64,000 nucleotides of DNA, from contig NZ_JAEFCA010000008.1 in assembly GCF_016405855.1 (NCBI RefSeq), positions 62,001 through 126,000 on the forward strand. Reading direction: 5' to 3'. The stretch comes from Flavobacterium sp. IB48 (GTDB lineage: Bacteria; Bacteroidota; Bacteroidia; Flavobacteriales; Flavobacteriaceae). The translations under genes and the position numbers were made by a program. Within the stretch, counting starts at the first letter, position 1. Every line of letters starts with the position of its first letter. Shown one piece after another: positions 33,774 to 42,082 of the stretch. Under the pieces are notes generated by a model, which made no database searches, had not been told where the DNA came from, and saw only the letters and a list, made by a program, of their open reading frames with translations.

Positions 33774-35195
33774 ATGAAAAAAAATGAATTGTTAGAAGGG
33801 CCAATCCTTTCTTCATTATTAAAATTAGCAATTCCGATTATGATTGCTAATTTGCTACAAGCCGCGTATCAGTTAGTTGATGCTTTTTGGGTAGGACGCT
33901 TAGGAGGCGATGCTGTTGCAGCGGTTTCGATAAGCACACCCGTAATATTTTTAACCATTGCTTTAGGAACCGGATTGGCGATTGCAGGTTCTATTTTAAT
34001 TGCACAATATTTTGGAGCAGGAAACCAGAAAATGGTTAATCACGTGGCGGCACAGACTTTGTCAATGGTAATTATCGTTTCTATTTTCTTATCGATTGTA
34101 GGATATATTCTCAGTCCATATTTCTTATATCTGTTAAAGGTAGAGCCTACAGTTTATGTTGATGCATTAGGATTTATGCGTGTAGCATTTGTAGGTTTAG
34201 TTTTTAGTTTCGGATTTATGATTTTTCAATCGATTATGCGTGGAGTTGGACGTGTAACGTTGCCCGTTTATATTGTTTTAGGAACGGTTATTTTGAATTT
34301 TGCATTAGACCCGCTGTTTATTTACGGATGGAAATTTATTCCAGCTTTAGGCGTTAAAGGGGCTGCTTTGGCTACTTTATTTACACAGCTTTTGGCTATT
34401 ATAATTGGATTTGCAATCTTGTTTAGAGGAAAACACGGAATTCATCTTCGCATTTCAGATTTTAAACCTGATTATAAACACATAAAAAGAGCTTTTGAAA
34501 TTGGTTTTCCTTCTTCAATTGAACAATCTATGCGTGCGTTGGGAATGATGGCTATTACATTTTTAATTGTTCGTTTTGGAACTTTAACGGTTGCATCGTA
34601 TGGTGCGGGCTCCAACTTAATTCAGCTTATTTTAATTCCTGCTTTAGGTTTATCTATGGCGATTGCTACTCTTGTTGGACAAAATATTGGTGCTGGAAAT
34701 GTTGATCGTGCTGCCGAAATTTCAAAACTAGGAGCTTATCTAGGTTTTGGACTATTGACTGGTCTCGGAATCATAGCGTATATATTTGCACCATATTTAA
34801 TCGCTTTTTTTGTACCAAATGATCAAGCAGTTATTAAAGGAGGAACAGAGTTGCTAAGAATTACTTGTCTCTCTTGGGGATTTTTAGGATTGCAACTGTG
34901 CCTAACAGGAGTTTTTCGCGCTGTAGGAAACACAAAATTGCCAATGATTCTAACTTTGGTTTCGCAATGGGTAATTCAATTTCCATTGGCTTATATTTTA
35001 TCTCACAATACTTCTTTAGGCAAAATCGGAATTTGGTGGGCCTTTCCAACAGCTTCTGTTTTAACCGCTCTTATTACGTTAATTATTTATGCAAAAGGAG
35101 ATTGGAAGAAAGAAAGACTTACCGGTAAAACCAATAAATTGATTGATAAGGTTGAAAGCGAAATTGTTAAAGAAGGATTTGATATTTCTAAATAA
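33774..35195 (+). CDS. MATE-family multidrug efflux transporter
   Basis: The 473-residue protein has 12 predicted spans in two related halves. The MATE signature PIMIANLLQAAYQLVDAFWV lies at about residues 20-40, and VAAVSISTPVIFL and the second-half ALGMSMAIATLVGQNIGAGN-like segment are typical of the NorM/DinF-type family. It exports drugs or metabolites using a Na+ or H+ gradient. It sits directly after the MarR gene, which probably controls it. Confidence 0.92.
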   Translation: MKKNELLEGPILSSLLKLAIPIMIANLLQAAYQLVDAFWVGRLGGDAVAAVSISTPVIFLTIALGTGLAIAGSILIAQYFGAGNQKMVNHVAAQTLSMVIIVSIFLSIVGYILSPYFLYLLKVEPTVYVDALGFMRVAFVGLVFSFGFMIFQSIMRGVGRVTLPVYIVLGTVILNFALDPLFIYGWKFIPALGVKGAALATLFTQLLAIIIGFAILFRGKHGIHLRISDFKPDYKHIKRAFEIGFPSSIEQSMRALGMMAITFLIVRFGTLTVASYGAGSNLIQLILIPALGLSMAIATLVGQNIGAGNVDRAAEISKLGAYLGFGLLTGLGIIAYIFAPYLIAFFVPNDQAVIKGGTELLRITCLSWGFLGLQLCLTGVFRAVGNTKLPMILTLVSQWVIQFPLAYILSHNTSLGKIGIWWAFPTASVLTALITLIIYAKGDWKKERLTGKTNKLIDKVESEIVKEGFDISK

Positions 35196-35205
35196 AGTTC
35201 CTGAC

Positions 35206-35229
35206 ATGTTAAGACACTAAGGTTCTAAG
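35206..35229. repeat. Octamer (NNNCTAAG) tandem repeat, left partner
   Basis: Octamers atgtTAAG, acaCTAAG and gttCTAAG directly after the MATE gene; the reverse-oriented partner is at 35337-35368. Confidence 0.78.
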
Positions 35230-35237
35230 ATTTTTTG

Positions 35238-35265
35238 AAGACGCATATTAATGCGTCTTTTTTTT
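35238..35265 (+). terminator. Terminator after the MATE gene
   Basis: AAGACGCAT, a 4-base loop, ATGCGTCTT and a run of T's. Confidence 0.85.
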
Positions 35266-35336
35266 AAATTTTTCTTACATTTTTTTGATATTGAAAAAAC
35301 AAAAAATCAGTATCTTTCAAACTTTGTAAATAAAAA

Positions 35337-35368
35337 CTTAGCATCTTAGTAACTTAGCAACTCTAAAA
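35337..35368. repeat. Octamer (CTTAGNNN) repeat abutting a start codon
   Basis: CTTAGcat, CTTAGtaa, CTTAGcaa and ctctaaaa end exactly at the ATG (35369) of the next gene, so the repeat forms its 5' untranslated leader. Confidence 0.78.
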
Positions 35369-36532
35369 ATGGCCAAAAATCTAAAGCGTTATTTCGTAAA
35401 ATCTGTTATTATATTAGCCTTAATTCACTTAGCTTACTTTTTATATGGTTATTTTACTTTTGAAGGCATAAAGAAAATCGACATCTACACCGAATTTTAT
35501 CGATTTAAATTTTACGATGACGTTTCAATTTCGCACTTCTTTGTAAGTGGTTTGTTTTTACTTGTATTCTTGATATTTTTAATTCGAAACCATTCTAGAG
35601 AAAATTACAAAGGAGGAAATTTGCTTAAAATTGGCATTTGTCTACTATTTATTTCATTTCTGACCTTTTCATTTTTCGTTAGCTATAGTTTCGGAATGAA
35701 TGCTAAATTGAAATCGGAATTATCTGAAAATGATTTTAATAAAGACAAAAAACTTTTGAATGTATTAAATCCATTTTTATATAAATATACTTCGTATACT
35801 TCTGAAAAATTGTTCAATTACGAGAATATATTATATCCAAAACCTTATCCTGTAATTAAAGAAGTAGATACTATCGAGCCTGGCGAATATCCTATTACAG
35901 AAGACAATTATTATAGTATCGATACCATAAAAGTTTTAACAAGCACTTTTGATAAAACAACAAGTAAAGCAGATAGTATTTTTGAAATTATGGGTTTTGA
36001 TAAAGAACAACTGCACAAAAGAATGATTTCAAAAAGGATTATAGGAGATAGCACAGCCATTATTTTTAAAAGTGTTCCTGTACATCCAGAACACGACGAG
36101 GATATTTGTATTTTCCTAGAAAACCAGTCTTTGTTTAATCCAGTTTATGGAGATTCTATTGACAAACAGCAATATCAAGCCGCTGTAGATCGATATAAAT
36201 TATTATATAATACAAAGAAAGATTCGTTAACATATACTTTTCAGAAATTGGATACACTTCTGAAGAAATACAATATAGAAACAAATTTGATTCCGAAATT
36301 GCTGACTCAAGATGCATATCATTACAGAGATAACCACGGGGAACCTTTAAATAGAATTCGAAATGATTTTGATAGAAAAGCTTTAGCAGAAAAATTTACA
36401 ACTTTAGATAAATTATTTTATCAACCAAATTACTTGCATCCTAATATTACTACAATCTACTTTGCTGTAATTGTGATAGTTTGGATCTTTTTGTTTTTGT
36501 TTTACATTCTTTTCAATAAGAAAAAGGTCTAA
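35369..36532 (+). CDS. Membrane protein of unknown function
   Basis: The 387-residue protein has three N-terminal spans (about 10-30, 55-75, 85-110), a large polar extracytoplasmic region (about 115-355) and a C-terminal span (about 358-382, TTIYFAVIVIVWIFLFLFYI). The polar part is rich in Asp, Lys and Tyr with many helical stretches and no motif I recognise. It is monocistronic; its stop codon lies inside the large terminator hairpin at 36527-36599. Confidence 0.66.
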   Translation: MAKNLKRYFVKSVIILALIHLAYFLYGYFTFEGIKKIDIYTEFYRFKFYDDVSISHFFVSGLFLLVFLIFLIRNHSRENYKGGNLLKIGICLLFISFLTFSFFVSYSFGMNAKLKSELSENDFNKDKKLLNVLNPFLYKYTSYTSEKLFNYENILYPKPYPVIKEVDTIEPGEYPITEDNYYSIDTIKVLTSTFDKTTSKADSIFEIMGFDKEQLHKRMISKRIIGDSTAIIFKSVPVHPEHDEDICIFLENQSLFNPVYGDSIDKQQYQAAVDRYKLLYNTKKDSLTYTFQKLDTLLKKYNIETNLIPKLLTQDAYHYRDNHGEPLNRIRNDFDRKALAEKFTTLDKLFYQPNYLHPNITTIYFAVIVIVWIFLFLFYILFNKKKV

Positions 36533-36599
36533 TTGCAATAACAATGGCAAAATCAACTTAAATTTTCAATTGATTTTGCCATTGTTATTGCAATTAGAC
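36527..36599. terminator. 30-bp perfect inverted repeat, bidirectional terminator
   Basis: The arms at 36527-36556 and 36570-36599 are exact reverse complements, beginning GTCTAATTGCAATAACAATG, with a 13-base loop and A/T runs outside. It serves both convergent genes and includes the stop codon of the upstream one. Confidence 0.9.
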
Positions 36600-36604
36600 T
36601 TTTA

Positions 36605-37039
36605 CTAAACTCTATGATAATCTGCTTTCCAGTGTACGATTGCTTTTTTGATTGCATTTCCAGTTAAGTTATTTTTTAAAACGTCTTCAACAAGTGGAAC
36701 TAATTCGTTGTCTGGCGCAAAACGCAACGCAAATATTTGATCATCTGTAAGCTTGTATTCAAATTCTTCAAATCTTTTCCCTGTAAGGGTAAAGTAGCGG
36801 TAACGCATTTCTAAACGTACAATTCTGTTTTGAAGCGTTAGTGCATAATGCTGTCGCAACATGTAGGCTACTGCAAAAAGGAATACAAAAGCTACGCTTA
36901 TAAAACCCCATATTAAATGATCTTCTGTTGTAATAGCCAAATAAACGCTAGCAATTAAAAATAAAATTAAAACAGGATAATATATAAAATGGTGCGGAGT
37001 ATAAAATCGTATATGATTGTAATATGTCTGGATTTTCAT
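36605..37039 (-). CDS. DUF6526-family membrane protein
   Basis: This 144-residue protein has two adjacent spans (about 20-40 and 43-63) near the N-terminus. The cytoplasmic tail has RNRIVRLEMRYRYF-like basic residues, LTDDQIFALRFAPDNELVPL and IKKAIVHWKADYHRV, which I recognise from the DUF6526 family of Bacteroidetes. The function is unknown. It lies alone between terminators. Confidence 0.75.
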   Translation of the reverse strand: MKIQTYYNHIRFYTPHHFIYYPVLILFLIASVYLAITTEDHLIWGFISVAFVFLFAVAYMLRQHYALTLQNRIVRLEMRYRYFTLTGKRFEEFEYKLTDDQIFALRFAPDNELVPLVEDVLKNNLTGNAIKKAIVHWKADYHRV

Positions 37040-37071
37040 GTTTTTATGTTTAAATGGCAGCCTATAAAAAC

Positions 37072-37105
37072 AAAGCTACTCTATATTTCTATAGAGTAGC
37101 TTTTT
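37072..37105. terminator. Hairpin with T-run
   Basis: AAAGCTACTCTATA, a 4-base loop, TATAGAGTAGCTTTTT. It lies upstream of the DUF6526 gene and 230 bases after the DNA glycosylase gene. Confidence 0.78.
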
Positions 37106-37338
37106 CCCAAAAATAAACTAACATAACCAATGTTCTCTTTATAGACTAAACTTTTTACAGTTTGCTTTGTAAATTTTAATAAGAAGAAAGCCTTTCCATT
37201 TCGTTTTTCAAATCTTCAATATGGCTTATTTTTCTTTGATGTAAAATTAGATCGAGAGCGGTTAAATTTTGTTATACTTTAAAAGGAAAAAGTTACATGA
37301 TTTCAATATTCGTATTTAAATTGTATAAAAAAGAATCT

Positions 37339-37824
37339 TTATAATAAGGTTTTAATGACGCTCCATTCCTTTAATTTATCTTGAAAAGTCTTGCCGGCAT
37401 TGGCGGGACTTGTTGATGGAAGTGTAAACGTTTTATATTCCTTTGTCAAGTGAACATATTTTTTAAAAAATGCTGCTGCCTTTTGTCCGTTAAAAAGAAT
37501 ACTGTCTATTTTAGAGTGAGTTGCTAAAAAATGTTCGAAATCATTTGCGATTTCGTTTTTTATGGCACTGTCCAAGCTTCCAATACGATCGCAAAATTGT
37601 AAGACATCCCATAATGCGATATCATTTTTAATTAATAAGCTTTTTCGTATTTCGTAATCATTAGAAAATTCTTCTCCCAAAATCTGAAACATTAATTTCC
37701 AAAAGTTATTCTGATTATGACCATAATATTGATTGAGTTCCAAAGATTTTGTTCCAGGCATAGTGCCTAAAATCAGAATTTTAGAATTTGGAGAACTAAT
37801 AGGAGCAAAGGAAAAACTTTTCAT
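37339..37824 (-). CDS. DNA-deoxyinosine glycosylase (UDG superfamily)
   Basis: The 161-residue enzyme of the uracil-DNA-glycosylase superfamily carries the N-terminal water-activating motif LILGTMPGTKSLELNQYYGH (about 18-37) and the C-terminal intercalation motif LPSTSPANA (about 136-144), as in family 6 hypoxanthine/deoxyinosine glycosylases. It excises deaminated bases for base-excision repair. It is single-copy and monocistronic here. Confidence 0.88.
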   Translation of the reverse strand: MKSFSFAPISSPNSKILILGTMPGTKSLELNQYYGHNQNNFWKLMFQILGEEFSNDYEIRKSLLIKNDIALWDVLQFCDRIGSLDSAIKNEIANDFEHFLATHSKIDSILFNGQKAAAFFKKYVHLTKEYKTFTLPSTSPANAGKTFQDKLKEWSVIKTLL

Positions 37825-37992
37825 GTTTTAATAAATAATGGCTTATGTTAAAATAAACATTTATAAGGAATTATAAAACAAAACTGAAAAATTATATAAC
37901 ATTTTTGGCCTGTCTTTAAGCGAACTTTGATTCTCAGATTTTTAGCAAATAATCTGTTTAAGGAATTATAGAATTTTAAAATCCGGCGAACC

Positions 37993-39018
37993 ATGAAAAT
38001 TGTTACTATAAATACAGAAAAAACTCAAAATATATTTGATGAACTTCAGACTAGTTTTGGCGGAAAGGTGACTTTTGATTTAGACGAATATGCACTTAAA
38101 GTAGAAAACGACTTTGCAGAAGGTTCTATTATTGGAGCTTCCTTTAATGATAATATCTCATACGTTCAGTTTGATATGACATTTTCTGGAGATGTCAGAC
38201 TAGATTTTCTAAATGTAAAATCGTCACCTATTTATTTTGCTTATTGTTCTAAAGGTAATCTTTCGCATAGTTTTGGGTTAAGTGGAGAAGAGCGAAAATT
38301 GAAAACCTTTCAGACTGCAATAGTAACATCAAAAGAAAATCAAGATAATGTTTTATTTTTTGAGAAAGGAAAAAAAACAAAACTCACCTTAATTATTGTC
38401 GGAACTGAGATTGATGATACCAATCAAGCCCATTCTTTAAGTCAGCAAGTAAAAGATACTTTTTTTGAGAATAATCAAGTAACAGATTTCTTTTATATAG
38501 GATCATATAATTTGCAGATTGCAGAAAAAATAGAACAGCTTAATTCTATTACACAAAAAGGAATTGTTAGAAATTTGTTGAAAGAAGGAATAATGAGAAT
38601 TATTCTTGCAATGGAAATACAACAACATTCTGATGATTTATATGCTTTTGCAAATGAGTCAAACGGATTGACTTTGAGAGAAATGGAAGAAATAAAAGAA
38701 CTTTCAGAATTCATAAAAACAAGCCCGGAAGAAGCCTTTTCAATCAAATCTTTGAGTAAAAAATCTGGATTATCGCCAAACAAACTTCAAGAAGGCTTTA
38801 AAATGATTCACAATCGTACTGTCAACGATTATATTACACACATGCGTGTTCTTAAAGCCGAAATCCTAATCAGAACATCCGATCTAAATATTTCAGAAAT
38901 AGTGTATTGCATTGGTTTCACCAGCAGAAGTTATTTCTCTAAAATATTTAAACAAAAATTCAACTGCAGCCCAAAAGAGTATAAGTTTAATTTGAATTCT
39001 TTGGCTATTACGGCCTAG
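37993..39018 (+). CDS. AraC-family transcriptional regulator
   Basis: In this 341-residue protein the C-terminal ~100 residues form the double HTH of the AraC family: AFSIKSLSKKSGLSPNKLQE for the first and INISEIVYCIGFTSRSYFSK-like residues followed by FKQKFNCSPKEYK for the second. The N-terminal 230 residues form a cupin-like sensor domain. The ligand is unknown. It is followed by a large octamer-repeat block and by a MarR-GNAT gene. Confidence 0.9.
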   Translation: MKIVTINTEKTQNIFDELQTSFGGKVTFDLDEYALKVENDFAEGSIIGASFNDNISYVQFDMTFSGDVRLDFLNVKSSPIYFAYCSKGNLSHSFGLSGEERKLKTFQTAIVTSKENQDNVLFFEKGKKTKLTLIIVGTEIDDTNQAHSLSQQVKDTFFENNQVTDFFYIGSYNLQIAEKIEQLNSITQKGIVRNLLKEGIMRIILAMEIQQHSDDLYAFANESNGLTLREMEEIKELSEFIKTSPEEAFSIKSLSKKSGLSPNKLQEGFKMIHNRTVNDYITHMRVLKAEILIRTSDLNISEIVYCIGFTSRSYFSKIFKQKFNCSPKEYKFNLNSLAITA

Positions 39019-39027
39019 CGGTCGGAG

Positions 39028-39290
39028 TTGCTGAGATTCTGAGGTTCTAAGTTTTTTTGAGAGAACTTATGGTTTAGCATAAAAAAACTGTCGCTAGCTC
39101 AAAAGCATAATTATATTTTAAGTCGCTAAGATTCTAAGGTTTTTGGAAAAGCTCAGAATCTTACCAACTTAGTATCTCAAAAAAAAAGTACTGTCGCTAG
39201 CTCTAAAGCACATTATATATACAATAAGGTTCTAAGATTCTATAGTTTTCAAAAAAAACTTAGAATCTTAGAACCTTAGTTTCTTATTAT
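39028..39290. repeat. Composite octamer repeat block with three cassettes
   Basis: Forward octamers at 39028-39051, 39123-39138 and 39221-39236 alternate with reverse octamers at 39152-39175 and 39259-39290, so that hairpins can form within each cassette. Two further direct copies of ACTGTCGCTAGCTC-AAAGCA (39088 and 39190) lie between. This is the longest block of the family in the window and fills most of the gap 39019-39340. Confidence 0.82.
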
Positions 39291-39302
39291 CTAAAAAATT
39301 TA

Positions 39303-39323
39303 TACATTTGCATAACTAGTTAT
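39303..39323 (+). promoter_or_regulatory. Promoter -7 element and palindromic operator of the MarR-GNAT gene
   Basis: TACATTTG (39303-39310) is followed directly by the perfect palindrome ATAACTAGTTAT (39312-39323) at the expected transcription start, then TAATTAATTA. The arrangement suggests autoregulation by the MarR half. Confidence 0.65.
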
Positions 39324-39340
39324 ATAATTAATTATTTGTT

Positions 39341-40291
39341 ATGGAATTTTTTGATAAAGTTGGAAAAGCGGCATTAGGTAGCCGTTTGCGTTTAATGACT
39401 GCTATTGTTACCGATGATGCTGCGAAAATATATGAATTGTATGGAGTTGATTTTGTGCCGAAGTGGTTTCCTGTATTTTATACATTGGCAGAAGAACGTG
39501 AAATAACCATTACTGAAATTGCCAATGAAATTGGTCATTCTCAGCCTTCTGTCAGCAAAATCATTCAGGAAATGATTGGTGCAGGATTAATTCAAGAAAG
39601 CGCAAAAACAGATGATAAGCGTAAGAATAATGTAGCACTTACTGAAAAAGGAATTTTAATTTCGAAGAAAATCAAGCAGCAGCTAGAAGATATTGATGTT
39701 GCAATTGAAGGGATAATTACTGAAAGCAAGCATAATTTGTGGGCAGCATTGGAAGAATGGGAGTTTTTACTAGAGCAAAAATCTTTAATAAAAAGAGTTA
39801 GCGAACAAAAGAAAAAAAGAGAAAGCAAAGATGTAAAAATTGTAGAATATAAACCAGAATATCAGCAAGCTTTTAGAGAATTGAATGTAGAGTGGATCTC
39901 GAAATATTTTGAAATGGAAGAAGCCGATTATAAAGCGTTGGATAATCCTGAAGATTATATCTTGAAAAAAGGAGGAAAAATTCTTGTGGCTTTATATGAA
40001 AATGAACCTGTAGGAGTTTGTGCTTTGATTAAAATGAACAATTCCGAATATGATTTTGAAATGGCAAAAATGGCCGTTTCTCCAAAAGCACAAGGAAAAA
40101 GTATTGGTTGGCTTTTAGGAAAAGCAATTGCCGAAAAAGCAAAAGAACTAGGAGCAAAAAAAATATATTTAGAGAGTAATACAATCTTAAAACCTGCAAT
40201 AAACCTATATTATAAATTAGGCTTCGAAAAAGTTTTCGGTCTTGAAACTCCGTACAAAAGATGTAATATCCAGATGGAGTTAGTGCTTTAA
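39341..40291 (+). CDS. Fused MarR regulator and GNAT N-acetyltransferase
   Basis: The 316-residue protein has an N-terminal MarR winged helix (about 1-145; EIANEIGHSQPSVSKIIQEM as HTH, DKRKNNVALTEKGI as wing) and a C-terminal GNAT domain (about 160-316; MAVSPKAQGKSIGWLLGKA as the acetyl-CoA-binding QxxGxG-type loop, LESNTILKPAINLYYKLGF). This fusion is known in many bacteria; it couples DNA binding with acetylation of an unidentified small molecule or protein. Confidence 0.92.
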   Translation: MEFFDKVGKAALGSRLRLMTAIVTDDAAKIYELYGVDFVPKWFPVFYTLAEEREITITEIANEIGHSQPSVSKIIQEMIGAGLIQESAKTDDKRKNNVALTEKGILISKKIKQQLEDIDVAIEGIITESKHNLWAALEEWEFLLEQKSLIKRVSEQKKKRESKDVKIVEYKPEYQQAFRELNVEWISKYFEMEEADYKALDNPEDYILKKGGKILVALYENEPVGVCALIKMNNSEYDFEMAKMAVSPKAQGKSIGWLLGKAIAEKAKELGAKKIYLESNTILKPAINLYYKLGFEKVFGLETPYKRCNIQMELVL

Positions 40292-40292
40292 G

Positions 40293-40364
40293 TTGCTAAG
40301 GTTCTGAGATACTAAGACTCTAAGAAAAAAAACTTAGAACCTTAGTATCTCAGTATCTTAGAAT
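40293..40364. terminator. Octamer-repeat hairpin between convergent genes
   Basis: Four octamers ending CTAAG/CTGAG (40293-40324), eight A's, then four octamers beginning CTTAG/CTCAG (40333-40364) form a long imperfect hairpin that fills the whole gap between two convergent genes, so it probably terminates both. Confidence 0.78.
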
Positions 40365-40369
40365 CTTTT

Positions 40370-41569
40370 CTATCTTCCAAATCGATAATAATCTAAATCT
40401 GTATTTTTTTTGTTATTGAGAGAATCCAGGATTGAATTCATTCCGATTACACTGAAAGTAATTCCGTTTCCTCCGAAGCCTAGAATATAATGTTCATTTT
40501 TTCTCGGATTAGGTTTTCCAAAGTAAGGAAGACCATCTTTGGTTTCTCCAAAAGTGCCTGCCCAAGAATAGTCAATTTTAAAATCTAAATCTGGAAACCT
40601 TTTAAAAAATTGCTTTAAAAGATACGCTTCTTTTTTAGGAAGCAATTTATCTCGTTTTGTTGTATCCTTAAAATCCTCATCGCCGCCGCCCATTATGATA
40701 CGATTATCTTCTGTAGTTCGAATGTAATGATATGGAGAAGCGGTATCCCAAAAAATAGTGTTTTTAAAATGCTCTGGAAGATCAGACTGACTTTCAGAAG
40801 TGATAACATAAGTACTTTTTAAATCGACTACTTTTTCTTTTAAAGTTTCTGTGCTTTCATAACCGGTGCAATGTATGATGTGATCGGCAGTAATAGTATG
40901 TTTGGAATCTGTAGTGGCAAGAATTCTGCCTTTTTGATGCTGAATGGAAGCAATGTTAGTTCGGTCAAAAATTTGCATTCCCTTTTCATGGCAATGAAAT
41001 AAAAGATCGGTTGCCAGTTTAAAAGGATCCATAACAGCGGCTGTTTTAGATTCTACCCCAGCAATTGCATTCAATCCCATTTTTTGCAATTCAGATCTGC
41101 TCAACCAGCTTATTTCAAAACCATGCTGTTTTCTGGCTTTGAATTCATTTTTTAAATAGGGAACATCTTTTTTTAAAGTAGTGAAATAAACACTTTTTTT
41201 AAACTCGAAACCACAATCGCAACCAACAGTATCAATTATGTTTCGAAGATCAAAAATGGCTTTTTTTCCGTTTTGATAACTATCTATAGCACATCTAGCA
41301 CCACGAAGTTTTATTAGTTGATGCAACGGAACATCAATTTCGTACTGTAATAAGGCCGTACTGCCTGAAGTGCTTCCACCGCAGACATCGCGACGGTCTA
41401 CAAGAACAATTTTTTTTCCTTCATTTAATAATTTATATGCTGTTAAAGCTCCTGTTATGCCACCACCGATGATTAAAATGTCGGTATGGATATCAGAATC
41501 TATTGAAGGGTAACTTTGTTTTATGGCATTTTTTAAAGGCCAATAGGTTTCAGTAGAGCTCAGTTTCAT
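40370..41569 (-). CDS. FAD-dependent oxidoreductase (DAO family)
   Basis: This 399-residue flavoprotein has an N-terminal dinucleotide-binding loop IIGGGITGALTAYKLLNEGK (about 32-51), followed by VDRRDVCGGSTSGSTALLQY, and a C-terminal FAD motif GFGGNGITFSVIGM. It belongs to the glycine/D-amino-acid oxidase group, close to gamma-glutamylputrescine-oxidase-like proteins. It is cytoplasmic; the amine substrate is unknown. It overlaps the iron-permease-like gene by 4 bases (ATGA) and is last in the AsmA-permease-oxidoreductase operon. Confidence 0.86.
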   Translation of the reverse strand: MKLSSTETYWPLKNAIKQSYPSIDSDIHTDILIIGGGITGALTAYKLLNEGKKIVLVDRRDVCGGSTSGSTALLQYEIDVPLHQLIKLRGARCAIDSYQNGKKAIFDLRNIIDTVGCDCGFEFKKSVYFTTLKKDVPYLKNEFKARKQHGFEISWLSRSELQKMGLNAIAGVESKTAAVMDPFKLATDLLFHCHEKGMQIFDRTNIASIQHQKGRILATTDSKHTITADHIIHCTGYESTETLKEKVVDLKSTYVITSESQSDLPEHFKNTIFWDTASPYHYIRTTEDNRIIMGGGDEDFKDTTKRDKLLPKKEAYLLKQFFKRFPDLDFKIDYSWAGTFGETKDGLPYFGKPNPRKNEHYILGFGGNGITFSVIGMNSILDSLNNKKNTDLDYYRFGR

Positions 41570-42081
41570 TTTTTGGTTATTTTTTTAGTGGTGCTTTTGG
41601 CAGGTTTTTTAGTATTATTTGGTTTATTATTTTTTTCTTTTTTACGGCTATGAACTTCTTCTGCTTCCGCAATAGAGTGAGATGTTCTTATAGTGATGTC
41701 TTTTTTTGCCAATTTGCTAAGGTGATGGTAATATTTCTGAATAATGATCATTTCTTCTTCAGTCATGTTTTCTATATCAACAAGACTATTGCTCGATAAA
41801 TCGTTGGATGCCACTAATTCGTTTAGTTTTAATTGAATAGCAAGCGAATCTTTATTTTGCGCTTTTTGAATTAAGAAAACCATCAAAAAAGTAATGATGG
41901 TTGTACCTGTATTAATAACCAATTGCCAAGTTTCGGAATAATTGAAAATTGGTCCCGAAGCAGCCCACGCGATAACAAGAAAAAGAGCTCCAATAAAGGC
42001 TGGTGTGCTTCCGGCAGCTTTTGAAACTTTAGAAGCAAACTTTTCGAAAGCGCTGCTTTTATGTTGAGATATAGAATTCAT
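41566..42081 (-). CDS. Low-affinity iron permease family protein
   Basis: A 171-residue protein with two spans (about 27-47 and 58-78), the block SAFEKFASKVSKAAGSTPAF and INTGTTIITFLMVFLIQKAQ and NKDSLAIQLKLNEL, as in the low-affinity iron permease (Fet4-like bacterial) family. The C-terminal 40 residues are a Lys/Thr-rich tail. Transport of iron is by family name only. It sits between AsmA and the oxidoreductase in one operon, with 1-base and overlapping junctions. Confidence 0.85.
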   Translation of the reverse strand: MNSISQHKSSAFEKFASKVSKAAGSTPAFIGALFLVIAWAASGPIFNYSETWQLVINTGTTIITFLMVFLIQKAQNKDSLAIQLKLNELVASNDLSSNSLVDIENMTEEEMIIIQKYYHHLSKLAKKDITIRTSHSIAEAEEVHSRKKEKNNKPNNTKKPAKSTTKKITKK

Positions 42082-42082
42082 T

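Noticed and set aside
37176..37275. Short minus-strand frame ending in a helical peptide (IEDLKNEMERLSSY)
   Set aside because: No start codon before the helical part and only about 31 codons; at best a gene relic.
39028..39290. CRISPR-like array
   Set aside because: Units are 8 bases without unique spacers of constant length, arms are inverted, and no cas genes are in the window.
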